From Mycolicibacter acidiphilus (lineage in GTDB: Bacteria; Actinomycetota; Actinomycetes; Mycobacteriales; Mycobacteriaceae), in contig NZ_JAHCLR010000030.1 in assembly GCF_018455725.1 (NCBI RefSeq), positions 1 through 61,460 of the forward strand: a stretch of 61,460 bases of DNA, given 5' to 3'. A program made the position numbers and the translations under genes. Numbering within the stretch: position 1 is the first letter of the stretch; the number at the start of each line of letters is the position of its first letter. The notes beneath the pieces are model-generated. The model did not search any database and was not told the origin of the DNA. It saw only the letters and a list, made by a program, of their open reading frames with translations. Of this stretch, positions 1 to 8,431 are shown one piece after another.

Positions 1-346
1 CCAGGTGCAGCCGACGCCGGACCTCCGCCGGCAGCGCGACAACACCCCGTGATTGCACCCCGACATACCCATGAAACGCCATGACGACAGTATCCCGACA
101 TTGCAGTAATGACGCAATGCAGTTCTGCGCAAAACCCGCACCTTTGGCGGTATTGACGGGACGCATGCAGCAGGTAGGTTCCCGACTTGCCACCACGATG
201 TGATGCCTGTGCCGCCCGAAGCGCCCCGCGCCGTACGTGTACTCGTGGCGCGATTTGCGGGGGGCAATTTTCCGAACTGGTTACACGCTCGGAGGGTCAG
301 GGTCCGTCAGCGGTGGGGGCAGATCCCCGCCCCTGACGATGCCCGC
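1..346. other. Left-edge region without a supported gene
   Basis: No convincing gene lies here. A short open stretch in frame 2 of the plus strand ends in TGA at 50-52 and could be the last 16 codons of a gene entering from the left, but it is too short to assign. The rest contains an inverted repeat at 99-119 and, near 315-330, a weak G-run/C-run hairpin that could end transcription of the minus-strand flavodoxin-like gene. Confidence 0.4.
99..119. promoter_or_regulatory. Inverted repeat CATTGC-N9-GCAATG
   Basis: Two perfect 6-bp arms separated by 9 bp lie in otherwise non-coding DNA. The form suits a dimeric repressor site. No gene start lies close on the plus strand (the first plausible one is at 866), so the controlled gene may be to the left of the window. 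Function is inferred. Confidence 0.3.
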
Positions 347-799
347 TCACCCCATCAGCATCACGGCCACCGTCGCCCCCAACTCCCAGCACGCCGCCAA
401 CTGCTCCTTGGTCGGCTTGCCCGACACCACCACGTAGTCGGCGGCCTTCACCCAGCCCAGCCCGGTGGTGATCGACCCGACGGCGCGTTCGGCGCCCTCG
501 GTGCCCTCGTTGCCGTGCAGGTACAGCCCGAACGGTCGGCCCCGGGTGGCGTCCAGGATCGGGTAGTAACAGACGTCGAAGGCGTGCTTGAGCGCACCGG
601 AGATGTAGCCCAGGTTCGCCGGGCTACCCAGCAGATACCCGTCGGCGTCGAGCATGTCGGTCGGTGACACGGAAAGCGCCGGCCGGCGCACCACCTCGAC
701 CCCTTCGATCTCGGGATCGGTCGCCCCGGAGACCACCGCCTCGAACATGGCCTGGCAGAACGGCGACGGCGTGTGGTGGACGATCAGCAGGCGTGGCAT
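347..799 (-). CDS. Flavodoxin-like / NAD(P)H-dependent FMN reductase family protein
   Basis: A 150-residue cytoplasmic protein starting MPRLLIVHHTPSPFCQ. The N-terminal beta strand followed by an HHTPSPF loop is the phosphate-binding pattern of flavodoxin-like folds, and YLLGSPANLGYISGALK (about residues 57-73) resembles the usual 'GSP.Y.G...K' FMN loop of NADPH-dependent FMN reductases. It resembles the small Rv2771c-type protein near dapB in M. tuberculosis, from memory. The ATG at 799 is preferred because the upstream in-frame residues look non-coding. The likely role is flavin-dependent redox chemistry with unknown substrate. Confidence 0.7.
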   Translation of the reverse strand: MPRLLIVHHTPSPFCQAMFEAVVSGATDPEIEGVEVVRRPALSVSPTDMLDADGYLLGSPANLGYISGALKHAFDVCYYPILDATRGRPFGLYLHGNEGTEGAERAVGSITTGLGWVKAADYVVVSGKPTKEQLAACWELGATVAVMLMG

Positions 800-865
800 C
801 GGCGGATCCTCGTAGTCTGACGAAGGATTACGGCAGGTGTGACTCACGGTAATGGAGGTGGATGC

Positions 866-1612
866 GTGGCGCTCGGAGGGCGATCGATGTTCACGGTTGC
901 CGCGGCGGCGACGCTGGCGCTGGCCGGCTCGGGTGCGGTGCCCACGGCAACCGCCGACGGTGGAGTGGTGATCGGCGGTGGTGCGGCGATCCTCGTCAAC
1001 AACACCACCTGCACCCTGGGCGCCATCGGCACCGACCGCGCGGGCGACGTGGTCGGACTGACCTCCACCGCCTGCGGCGGACCCGGTTCACCGGTGGCCG
1101 CCGGATGGCAACCCGGCACGCTGGGCACCGTCGTCGCCGTGGAACCGAGCCTGGACTACGCGGTGATCAAGTTCGACGCCGCCAAGGTGGCGCCGACGTC
1201 CGACTTCGCCGGGTTCGCGATCAACGGGGTAGGCCCGGATGCCACCTACTTCCAGTGGGCCTGCCGGGACAGCCAGCGCAACGGGATCAAATGCATGCGG
1301 GTTTCGACCGCGGGGGTAGACCCGGACACCGTGGTGATCCACGCCTGCGGCAACCCCGCCGACAGCGGCGCCCCGGTGACCGTCGACAACCTTCTGGTCG
1401 GGATGACGCGCGGCTACTTCCCGGACGACACCCGCTGCCCGGTGTGGGACACCACCATGATCGGGGACCAGATCATGGGTGACTGGGAGGTCCCGCAGCG
1501 CGACAAGCCGGAGGTCACCTCGATCAACGCCGTCCTGGCCGACCTCAACGCCAAGGGGGGTCCGGGCGCCGGGTTCACCCTCACGCCACCGGTTCCCGCA
1601 CCTAACCGTTAG
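866..1612 (+). CDS. Secreted trypsin-like (S1 fold) protein, probable pseudoprotease
   Basis: A 248-residue protein from a GTG preceded by GGAGG at 854-858. An N-terminal hydrophobic segment, with AVPTATA before Asp-Gly-Gly, looks like a Sec signal peptide cleaved near residue 31. The mature part resembles chymotrypsin-fold mycobacterial exported proteins such as Rv1815: a cysteine pair around the histidine loop, DYAVIKFD (Asp97 in the acid position) and PADSGAPV (Ser167 in the nucleophile position). The histidine loop reads LTSTAC where LTAGHC is expected, so the catalytic His appears to be absent. Its last 11 bases overlap the convergent membrane-protein gene. Confidence 0.65.
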   Translation: MALGGRSMFTVAAAATLALAGSGAVPTATADGGVVIGGGAAILVNNTTCTLGAIGTDRAGDVVGLTSTACGGPGSPVAAGWQPGTLGTVVAVEPSLDYAVIKFDAAKVAPTSDFAGFAINGVGPDATYFQWACRDSQRNGIKCMRVSTAGVDPDTVVIHACGNPADSGAPVTVDNLLVGMTRGYFPDDTRCPVWDTTMIGDQIMGDWEVPQRDKPEVTSINAVLADLNAKGGPGAGFTLTPPVPAPNR

Positions 1613-2057
1613 CCTGCAACTCCGCGGCGGTGCGCAGTGCTTTGCGGGCCCGGCCCCGGTCCCCGGCGTACTCGTAGGCGCGGCCCAGCCGGTACCAGCG
1701 CCGCCAGTTGTGCGGGTCGGCGTCGAGCTCGGCCTGCACGGCGCCGAACAGTGCGTCGGCGGCCTCGCGTTCGATGCGGCCGGACGGTCGCCGCGGCAGT
1801 TCGCTGACGTCGAGTTCCATTCCCTCGGCGGCGATCAGCCGGGACAGCCGCTGATGGGTGAAGCCGTCACGCAGGGTGGCGTACAGCGCCCACCCGCCGA
1901 TCACCGGCATGATCAGCACCGCCAGACCCAGCCCGATCGATGCCGGTGAGCCGGAGGCGATCAGCAGGATCGCGATGCGGCCGAGCAGCGCCAGGTAGAC
2001 CACCAGCGCCAGGCACATGAAGCCGAGCAGCAACTGCATCTTCGGGATGCGTGACAC
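1602..2057 (-). CDS. Small membrane protein with C-terminal TPR-like helix pair (Rv2772c-like)
   Basis: A 151-residue protein. Two hydrophobic segments (about residues 8-38 and 40-62) form a membrane hairpin. The soluble C-terminus, with AELDADPHNWRRWYRLGRAY followed by RARKALRTAAEL, reads as one tetratricopeptide-like repeat. It sits 15 bp downstream of dapB on the same strand, as the Rv2772c transmembrane protein does in M. tuberculosis, so the two are probably cotranscribed. The function is unknown. It could be a scaffold at the membrane. Confidence 0.7.
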   Translation of the reverse strand: MSRIPKMQLLLGFMCLALVVYLALLGRIAILLIASGSPASIGLGLAVLIMPVIGGWALYATLRDGFTHQRLSRLIAAEGMELDVSELPRRPSGRIEREAADALFGAVQAELDADPHNWRRWYRLGRAYEYAGDRGRARKALRTAAELQANG

Positions 2058-2072
2058 CTGTGGTTCTCCCGG

Positions 2073-2837
<765 letters not shown>

Positions 2838-3842
2838 TCAGGATGCGTCCCGGCGGGTCTGCCCGGGTTCGGCAGCCTCGGCCAGCCGCTCAGCGATGAA
2901 GGCGGTGATGGCGGTCACCGCGGCCCTGCTCTCCGGCAGGAACGGCAGCACGGCGGGGAAGGCGTGGATCTGGCTCGGCCAGACCAGCAGTTCGCACGGC
3001 CGGTTGTGACGGTGCAGCGCCGCGCAGAGCCGCTCGGCGTCGCAGCGCAGGATCTCCGACTCGGCGGCGGTCAGCAACGCCGGTGGCATGGTGTCCAGCG
3101 CGCCGTTGATCGGGTCGAGTTCGCGGCGCATCTGCGGCGACGGGCACACCTGGTCCATCAGGTCCGGCAGTGCCACGTCCACCCCGAACGCGTCGCGCCC
3201 CAGGTTCTCGTGCCCGACCCGGCCGACACCGTCCAGTTCCAGCAGTGCCGAGATGCCGATGACCCCGGCCGGTGCCGGCATCCCCTGCTGCTGGGCGGCG
3301 AGTGCGGTGGCGAAGGTCAGGTAGCCGCCGGCCGAGTCGCCGCCGATCACGGTCTTGGCCGGGTCGGCGCCCCGGGCCAGCAGCCAGCGGTAGGCCTCGA
3401 CGCAGTCGTGCACCGACCCGTCGACGGTCACCCGCGGGAACTGCCGGTAGTCGACGTGCACCACCGGCAACCGGGTGCGCCGGGCCAGGGTCGCCACGAA
3501 GTGCAGGTGGGTGTCCAGGCCGCCGGTGAAGAACCCGCCACCGTGGAAGTAGAGGATTACGCCATCACTGAACGGCGCATGGCAGTCGGTGCGGCGGACC
3601 ACCTCCATCGGAACCGGCGAGTCGACCGCACGCTCGAACCGCACCCCGAAGAACGGCCGCACCCGCTGCAGTCTCGCCAGGGTGTTGGTGCGCCGTCCCA
3701 GTGCGACCAGTTGTCCGGCGGTGGCCTGCGGGCCGCCGCGCCGGTTCACCCACCGCACCAGCCGCGGCATGATCGCCGCGAAGACCGCGTAGATGATCCT
3801 GGCGAGCAGGCTGGCCTTCTGCGGCGTGGCGACGCTGGGCAT
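2838..3842 (-). CDS. Alpha/beta hydrolase of the hormone-sensitive lipase (Lip) family
   Basis: A 334-residue esterase/lipase. It has the oxyanion-hole HGGG at residues 100-103, the nucleophile elbow GDSAGG with Ser170, and a C-terminal catalytic His in QIHAF (His293); the acid is probably in the segment 261-268. This is the layout of the mycobacterial LipH/LipN-type carboxylesterases. It lies between dapB (27 bp away) and the reductase of cassette A, on the same strand as both, and could hydrolyse an ester or lactone produced by the neighbouring monooxygenases. Substrate is unknown. Confidence 0.85.
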   Translation of the reverse strand: MPSVATPQKASLLARIIYAVFAAIMPRLVRWVNRRGGPQATAGQLVALGRRTNTLARLQRVRPFFGVRFERAVDSPVPMEVVRRTDCHAPFSDGVILYFHGGGFFTGGLDTHLHFVATLARRTRLPVVHVDYRQFPRVTVDGSVHDCVEAYRWLLARGADPAKTVIGGDSAGGYLTFATALAAQQQGMPAPAGVIGISALLELDGVGRVGHENLGRDAFGVDVALPDLMDQVCPSPQMRRELDPINGALDTMPPALLTAAESEILRCDAERLCAALHRHNRPCELLVWPSQIHAFPAVLPFLPESRAAVTAITAFIAERLAEAAEPGQTRRDAS

Positions 3843-3861
3843 CTGCGCAGTCTAGGGCGGA

Positions 3862-4938
3862 TCAGGCGTCGATGACGATGCGCCCGCCCTTGGCCCGCGA
3901 CACGCAGACCAGCATCTCGCCCTCCCCCTCGGCGGTGCGGCCGCGACGGTCCACGTCCCCGGAGACCACCGTGACCTTGCAGGTCCCGCAGAACCCCTGC
4001 TTGCAGGAGCACGCCGTAGTGGGGTCGGCGTCGAGCATGACGTCCAGCGCCGACCGGTCGGCCGGGATCAGCAGGAGGCGCTTGGCGCGGACCAGTTCCA
4101 GTTCGAACGGCACCCCGTCGACCACCGGCGGCGGGCTGAACCGCTCGTAGTGCAGCGGCGCCTCGGCGTGCTCGTCGCGGGCGATGCGTACCGCCTCCAG
4201 CATCGGCGTCGGCCCGCACACGTACACGGCGGTGGTCGGGCCGGCGTCGGCCAGCAGCTGCTCGGTGGTGGCGAAACCGTCGTGTTCGTCGTCGGCCCAG
4301 ACGGCGACGCGGTCCGGGTTGACCGCGATCACCTCATCGAGCAGCGGCATGTACTCCCGGCTGCGCCCGGCGTAGACGGCCCGCCAGTCGATTCCGCGGG
4401 CCTGCGCCTCGCGCAGCATCGGCAGGATCGGCGTAACCCCGATGCCACCGATCACGAACAGCACGTCGGTCTCGCCCGAGCCGAGGTAGAACGCGTTGCG
4501 CGGGCCTTCGAAGACCAGGGTGTCGCCCTCGGCGTACGCCTCGTGCATCTCGATCGACCCGCCGCCGCCGTCGTCGAGGCGGCGCACCGCGATGCGGTAT
4601 TCGGTGCGTTTGCCGGGCACTCCGGACAGCGAGTACTGCCGGCGTCGGCCTGACGGCAGCTGCACGTCGATGTGCCCGCCCGGCGTCCAGCTGGGCAGCA
4701 GGCCGCCGTCGGGGTCGGCGAACGTCAACGCCACCACGTCGGGGGTGACCATCTCGCGCTTGGTGATCACCGCGGTGATCGTGCGCGACACCGGTTGCAC
4801 CCGATCCTCGGTCCACCGGGAGGCGAACGGGAAGGCTTTGAAGATCGTCACCGCGCCGTACAGCATGGCGTAGAACCGGTCGTGCTTACGCCGGCCGTAC
4901 AGATCAGCAGGCCGGCTCTTCCAAATGTGTTCAGACAC
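3862..4938 (-). CDS. Flavin/NAD(P)H reductase with C-terminal [2Fe-2S] ferredoxin domain (cassette A)
   Basis: A 358-residue protein of the phthalate-dioxygenase-reductase type: a flavin-binding barrel with RRQYSLSG, an NAD domain with GGIGVTPILPM and VYVCGP, then a plant-type ferredoxin with Cys312, Cys317, Cys320 and Cys345 (Cx4Cx2C...C). Such proteins pass electrons from NAD(P)H through flavin and the cluster to an oxygenase. The start chosen is GTG 4938, because longer in-frame residues run into the upstream ephD gene. It lies 13 bp downstream of ephD and resembles the Rv2776c oxidoreductase, from memory. I infer that its oxygenase partner is the PF10118 protein at 6720-7628. Confidence 0.88.
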   Translation of the reverse strand: MSEHIWKSRPADLYGRRKHDRFYAMLYGAVTIFKAFPFASRWTEDRVQPVSRTITAVITKREMVTPDVVALTFADPDGGLLPSWTPGGHIDVQLPSGRRRQYSLSGVPGKRTEYRIAVRRLDDGGGGSIEMHEAYAEGDTLVFEGPRNAFYLGSGETDVLFVIGGIGVTPILPMLREAQARGIDWRAVYAGRSREYMPLLDEVIAVNPDRVAVWADDEHDGFATTEQLLADAGPTTAVYVCGPTPMLEAVRIARDEHAEAPLHYERFSPPPVVDGVPFELELVRAKRLLLIPADRSALDVMLDADPTTACSCKQGFCGTCKVTVVSGDVDRRGRTAEGEGEMLVCVSRAKGGRIVIDA

Positions 4939-4951
4939 AGGCGCTCTCAAC

Positions 4952-6718
4952 TCAATTCTGGCGGATGTCGTAGCGGGCCAGCAGCCGCAGCGCGGTCGGG
5001 CTGATCCGGCGCATGGCGTAGCCGATCTTCGACTCGATCGCGATCGGCAGCACCGGCGGCCCGCTGTGCACGGCCTTGACGATCGCCTTGGCGGTGGCCT
5101 CCGGGGTGTAGTTGCGGCGCCGGTAGGCCTTGTCGGCCTTGACCCGCGCACGGTCCTGCTCCTCGGGTGACATCCCGGCGTAGACGGTGCTCTTGGCGAT
5201 GTTGGTGTTGACGAAGCCCGGGCAGACCGCGGTGACGGTGATGCCCTCGTCGGCCAGGTCGGCGCGCAGCGACTCGCTGAACGCCAGCACCGCGGCCTTG
5301 GTGGTGCTGTAGGCGATCATCGACTTCGACGGCAGGTACGCCGACGCCGACGCCACGTTGATGATCGTGCCGCCCTGCCCGCGCTCCACCATCTGCGCGG
5401 CGAACGCCCGGCTTCCAGAGATCACCCCGCGCAGGTTGACGGCCAGGATCGCGTCCCAGTTCTCCGGCGTGGTCTCCAAGAACCGGCCGGCCATCCCGAT
5501 CCCGGCATTGTTGACCAGGATGTCGACGACTCCGTGCTCCGATTTCACCTGCGCGGCAAGCGCATTGACGGCGTCCGCATCGGTGACGTCGACCTGGTAG
5601 GCGGCGGCTGCCGCACCGGCTTCGACGACGGCCGCGGCGGCTTTCTCGGCGGCGGCCAAGTCGCGGTCGACGACGATGACGGTGGCCGCGCCCTGCCGGG
5701 CCAGTTCGATCGCGGTGGCCCGGCCGATGCCGGCTCCGGCACCGGTGATCAGTGCCAGTTTGCCGCGCACGTCACGCGGGCCGGTCCGCACGGCTGCCGC
5801 GCCGGCGGTGGCGTCGCCGGCCTCGGCCCGGTCCACCCAGTCGGCGGTCAGACGCGCGACGACGTCAGGCCGGCTGGTGACGACCCAGTGCCCGCCCTCG
5901 ATCGGCACCACGCGGCTACCCGGTGAGATCGCCCCGGTGAACCGCTGCAGCGCGGGGCTGACGAACAGGTCCTTGCGCGGTGTGATCGTCTGTACCGGAA
6001 CGGTTGTCGACGGGAGCGGGTCGGCGGGGAACAGCATCGGGGCGGGCATGTTCGCCCGATACAGGTTGAGCCCGTTGGTGTAGTCGTTCACCGCCCGGTA
6101 GTCCGCCTGACGCCGGGTCCGGGTGCTGGACCGCCCGATCCGTTCCAGCGTGTCGATGACCCGTCCCCCGAGCCCGGATCGGAACAGCGCCTCCGGCAGC
6201 CGCGGCGTCAGAAACAGCCAGATGTAGCCGGACTCCAACAATTGCCGGCCGACGTCGGCGACCGCGCGCGGCCGGCGCGGCGAGCGCAGGAACTTGCCTG
6301 CGTAATCCAGGTGCGGACCCGAAATTGAGGTGTAGGACGCGACTTTCGGCATCTGGGCGGGGTCGGTGACGGTCGCCCAGCCCTGGATCGAACCCCAGTC
6401 GTGGCCGAGCAGGTGCACCTTGTCCACCCCGAGCGAGTCGATGACCGCACCGGCGTCGGCGATCAACTGCGGGAACAGATACCCCGCCCGGTCGTCCGGT
6501 GCCGACGAGTCGCCGGCGCCGCGCACGTCGTAGGCCACCATGTTGTAACGGCCGGGGTATTGCGCGGCGAGTTCCTCGGCCACCCCGTCCCAGATGTGGT
6601 GGTTGTCGGGGTAGCCGTGGATGGCAAGGATCGTCGGCCGGTTCGGGTCGATGTCGGTGTAGGCGTGCACGGCCAGCATGACGCCGTCGGTTGCGGCGAC
6701 AGTGGTGTCAATAGTCAT
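4952..6718 (-). CDS. ephD: EphD-type fusion: alpha/beta hydrolase plus short-chain dehydrogenase
   Basis: A 588-residue two-domain protein; M. tuberculosis EphD is about 592 residues. The N-terminal half is an epoxide-hydrolase-like fold with HGYPD and the elbow GHDWG (Asp107 as nucleophile). From about residue 320 comes an SDR domain with TGAGAGIG, NNAGIG and the catalytic YSTTK. The fusion suggests consecutive hydrolysis and alcohol/ketone oxidoreduction on one substrate; M. tuberculosis EphD has been linked to mycolic-acid oxygenated forms. The ATG at 6718 is one base from the stop of the upstream PF10118 gene, so translation is likely coupled. It takes the place occupied by a BVMO gene in cassettes B and C. 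Confidence 0.88.
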   Translation of the reverse strand: MTIDTTVAATDGVMLAVHAYTDIDPNRPTILAIHGYPDNHHIWDGVAEELAAQYPGRYNMVAYDVRGAGDSSAPDDRAGYLFPQLIADAGAVIDSLGVDKVHLLGHDWGSIQGWATVTDPAQMPKVASYTSISGPHLDYAGKFLRSPRRPRAVADVGRQLLESGYIWLFLTPRLPEALFRSGLGGRVIDTLERIGRSSTRTRRQADYRAVNDYTNGLNLYRANMPAPMLFPADPLPSTTVPVQTITPRKDLFVSPALQRFTGAISPGSRVVPIEGGHWVVTSRPDVVARLTADWVDRAEAGDATAGAAAVRTGPRDVRGKLALITGAGAGIGRATAIELARQGAATVIVVDRDLAAAEKAAAAVVEAGAAAAAYQVDVTDADAVNALAAQVKSEHGVVDILVNNAGIGMAGRFLETTPENWDAILAVNLRGVISGSRAFAAQMVERGQGGTIINVASASAYLPSKSMIAYSTTKAAVLAFSESLRADLADEGITVTAVCPGFVNTNIAKSTVYAGMSPEEQDRARVKADKAYRRRNYTPEATAKAIVKAVHSGPPVLPIAIESKIGYAMRRISPTALRLLARYDIRQN

Positions 6719-6719
6719 G

Positions 6720-7628
6720 TCAGTGGGTAGCCCTCGCTGCCGGGGAGATCGCCAGGTAGTCGACCGCCTTCTCCACCCCGCCCAGCTGTGCCGGGTGGAA
6801 GTCGCGCTTGTAGTAGGCGGTGATCGCCGGGACGAATTCGAAAGGCGCCGGGACGATCCCACGCTTGGACACGGTGAACCAGTCCCGCCAGCGGGCCTTG
6901 GTGCCCGGCGGCAGCTCCGGGTCGATCCGGTACATGAACCGCAGACCGCGCACCCACAACCACAGCATCAGCGGGGTGACGACCAGCTGGGTGCGGACCT
7001 GGCGCCAGTAGCCGGCCTGCAGGTGCTTCATCACGTCGAACGCGACGGCCTTGTGCTCGACCTCCTCGGCGCCGTGCCAGCGCAGCATGTCCAGCATCAC
7101 CGGGTCGCAGCCGACCTGGTCGAGAGCCGGCGAGTCGAGCACCCACTCACCGAGGATCGCGGTGTAGTGCTCGATGGCCGCCACCAGCGCGATCCGCTCC
7201 AGCAGCCAGCGCTGCTGACGCCGCTTGCTCCACTTGGGCTTGTCGCCGAGCAGCTTCTCGAACAGCCATTTGACCTGGTCGGTGTAGGGCGACATGTCGA
7301 TGCCCTTGGCGGCCAGGTGGTCGACGACCCCGGCGTGCGCCTGGGAGTGGGTGGCCTCCTGGCCGATGAAGCCCTGCACGTCGAGGCGCAGCTGATCGTC
7401 TTTGATCAGCGGCAGCGCCTGTTTGAAGACCTCGACGAAGAACTCCTCGCCGGCCGGCAGCAGCAGGTGCAGGACGTTGCAGAAGTGCGTCGCGAACGGC
7501 TCGCCCGGCACGTAGTGCACCGGCAGCTTCGACCAGTCGAACCAGACGTCACGGGCCTGCAGCACGATCCGCTCGTGGTCGATCGAGGCGTCGTGCGGAC
7601 CAGCTGCGGTGTCATCGACTTTCAGCAT
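6720..7628 (-). CDS. PF10118-type 'metal-dependent hydrolase'; proposed diiron oxygenase (cassette A)
   Basis: A 302-residue protein. Conserved potential metal ligands are Glu61 (PAGE), Glu91/His94 (GQEATH), Glu153 (IEHYTA) and His185-Glu189-His192 (WHGAEEVEH). A hydrophobic helix at about 213-233 could anchor it to the membrane, and a conserved FHPAQ motif lies near the C-terminus. The family label is 'predicted metal-dependent hydrolase', but this ligand order is the E/ExxH/E/HxxxExxH set of AurF-like diiron oxygenases. It is the first gene of a three-gene operon with ephD and the reductase. A strong ribosome site (AGGGGG) precedes ATG 7628. It may correspond to Rv2777c. The enzymatic role is inferred. 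Confidence 0.85.
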   Translation of the reverse strand: MLKVDDTAAGPHDASIDHERIVLQARDVWFDWSKLPVHYVPGEPFATHFCNVLHLLLPAGEEFFVEVFKQALPLIKDDQLRLDVQGFIGQEATHSQAHAGVVDHLAAKGIDMSPYTDQVKWLFEKLLGDKPKWSKRRQQRWLLERIALVAAIEHYTAILGEWVLDSPALDQVGCDPVMLDMLRWHGAEEVEHKAVAFDVMKHLQAGYWRQVRTQLVVTPLMLWLWVRGLRFMYRIDPELPPGTKARWRDWFTVSKRGIVPAPFEFVPAITAYYKRDFHPAQLGGVEKAVDYLAISPAARATH

Positions 7629-7655
7629 GTCAAACCCCCTGTCAGGATTTACATT

Positions 7656-7665
7656 TCTATATAGA
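7656..7665. promoter_or_regulatory. Palindrome TCTATATAGA in the cassette A leader
   Basis: A perfect 10-bp palindrome lies in an AT-rich 114-bp gap, 28 bp upstream of the cassette A PF10118 start. It could be a regulator site or overlap a -10 element, since TATAGA reads on the minus strand. No matching copy was noticed at the other operators in the window. Confidence 0.3.
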
Positions 7666-7742
7666 TTGTCTTCATTTTCGACAGACTGCTTGCAAAAGTA
7701 TAACGATCCGATTGGCGTTCCCTCAGACCATTGTGGCGGAGG

Positions 7743-8375
7743 TCACGCAACCCGCAACGCCTCGGCGATCACTCGCCCGTAGAGCTCGGCCAACTGATCG
7801 GCGGTCCAATCCACCTGCGGGTCCAGCAGCGACCGCACCGCGGCCTCGCACGACGACACGAACAGTTCGATCAGCACCGGCAGCTTGCGGTCCAAGTCGG
7901 CGGTGTCCCACCAGCGCGCCAGCGCCGGCCGGATCCATCGGGCGGATTCAGCGGCCAGCCCACTGCGCGAACGCTGGAACCGGTCGGCGACCGCCGCATC
8001 CGGTGCCGCGGCGAAGATCAACTGCCATGAGGCGGGGCGCTCCCCGACCGCACTGAGCAGCGCGCGGTAGCCGTCGGTGAAGGCCGCCTGCGGATCGTCG
8101 CCGCCGGTGGAGTGCAGCGCGGCCAGCACGTCGGCGACCAGCTGAATGTGTTCGCGCTCCAGCAGCGCCTCGATCAACTCGACCCGGTCGGCGAAGCAGG
8201 CGTACACCACCGGGCGGGTCACGCCGAGACGGTCGGCGACCGCGCCGATCGTGACCGCGTTCACGCCGTCGCGCACCGCGATGTCCAGCGCCGCGTCCAG
8301 CACCATCGGCCGGCGCCGTTCCGGCCCCAGATGACTGGCTCGGGATTTCGCGGGTGCGCTCATGGTGTTCGCCAC
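7743..8375 (-). CDS. TetR-family transcriptional regulator (cassette A / FadE5-like)
   Basis: A 210-residue repressor-type protein. The N-terminal DNA-binding domain includes VTIGAVADRLGVTRPVVYACFADRVELIEALL, with the helix-turn-helix at about residues 42-66. The C-terminal ligand-binding part is variable. A GTG at 8375 follows AGGAA at a good distance; an ATG at 8363 is the alternative. It is divergent from the FadE5-like gene at 8432, with an imperfect palindrome (8388-8422) between them, and lies upstream of and on the same strand as the cassette A operon. It probably controls the divergent gene and itself. Confidence 0.85.
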   Translation of the reverse strand: MANTMSAPAKSRASHLGPERRRPMVLDAALDIAVRDGVNAVTIGAVADRLGVTRPVVYACFADRVELIEALLEREHIQLVADVLAALHSTGGDDPQAAFTDGYRALLSAVGERPASWQLIFAAAPDAAVADRFQRSRSGLAAESARWIRPALARWWDTADLDRKLPVLIELFVSSCEAAVRSLLDPQVDWTADQLAELYGRVIAEALRVA

Positions 8376-8387
8376 TCTAACCGATTC

Positions 8388-8422
8388 CTACACGAATGAA
8401 TATTTTTCCTTCAATGCTGTAG
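8388..8422. promoter_or_regulatory. Candidate TetR operator, 35-bp imperfect palindrome
   Basis: The arms CTACACGAATGAA (8388-8400) and TTCAATGCTGTAG (8410-8422) are inverted copies matching at 10 of 13 positions, separated by 9 AT-rich bases. The element fills the gap between the divergent tetR (start 8375) and the acyl-CoA dehydrogenase gene (start 8432), which is where an autoregulating TetR usually binds. Confidence 0.55.
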
Positions 8423-8431
8423 CTTTACCCC

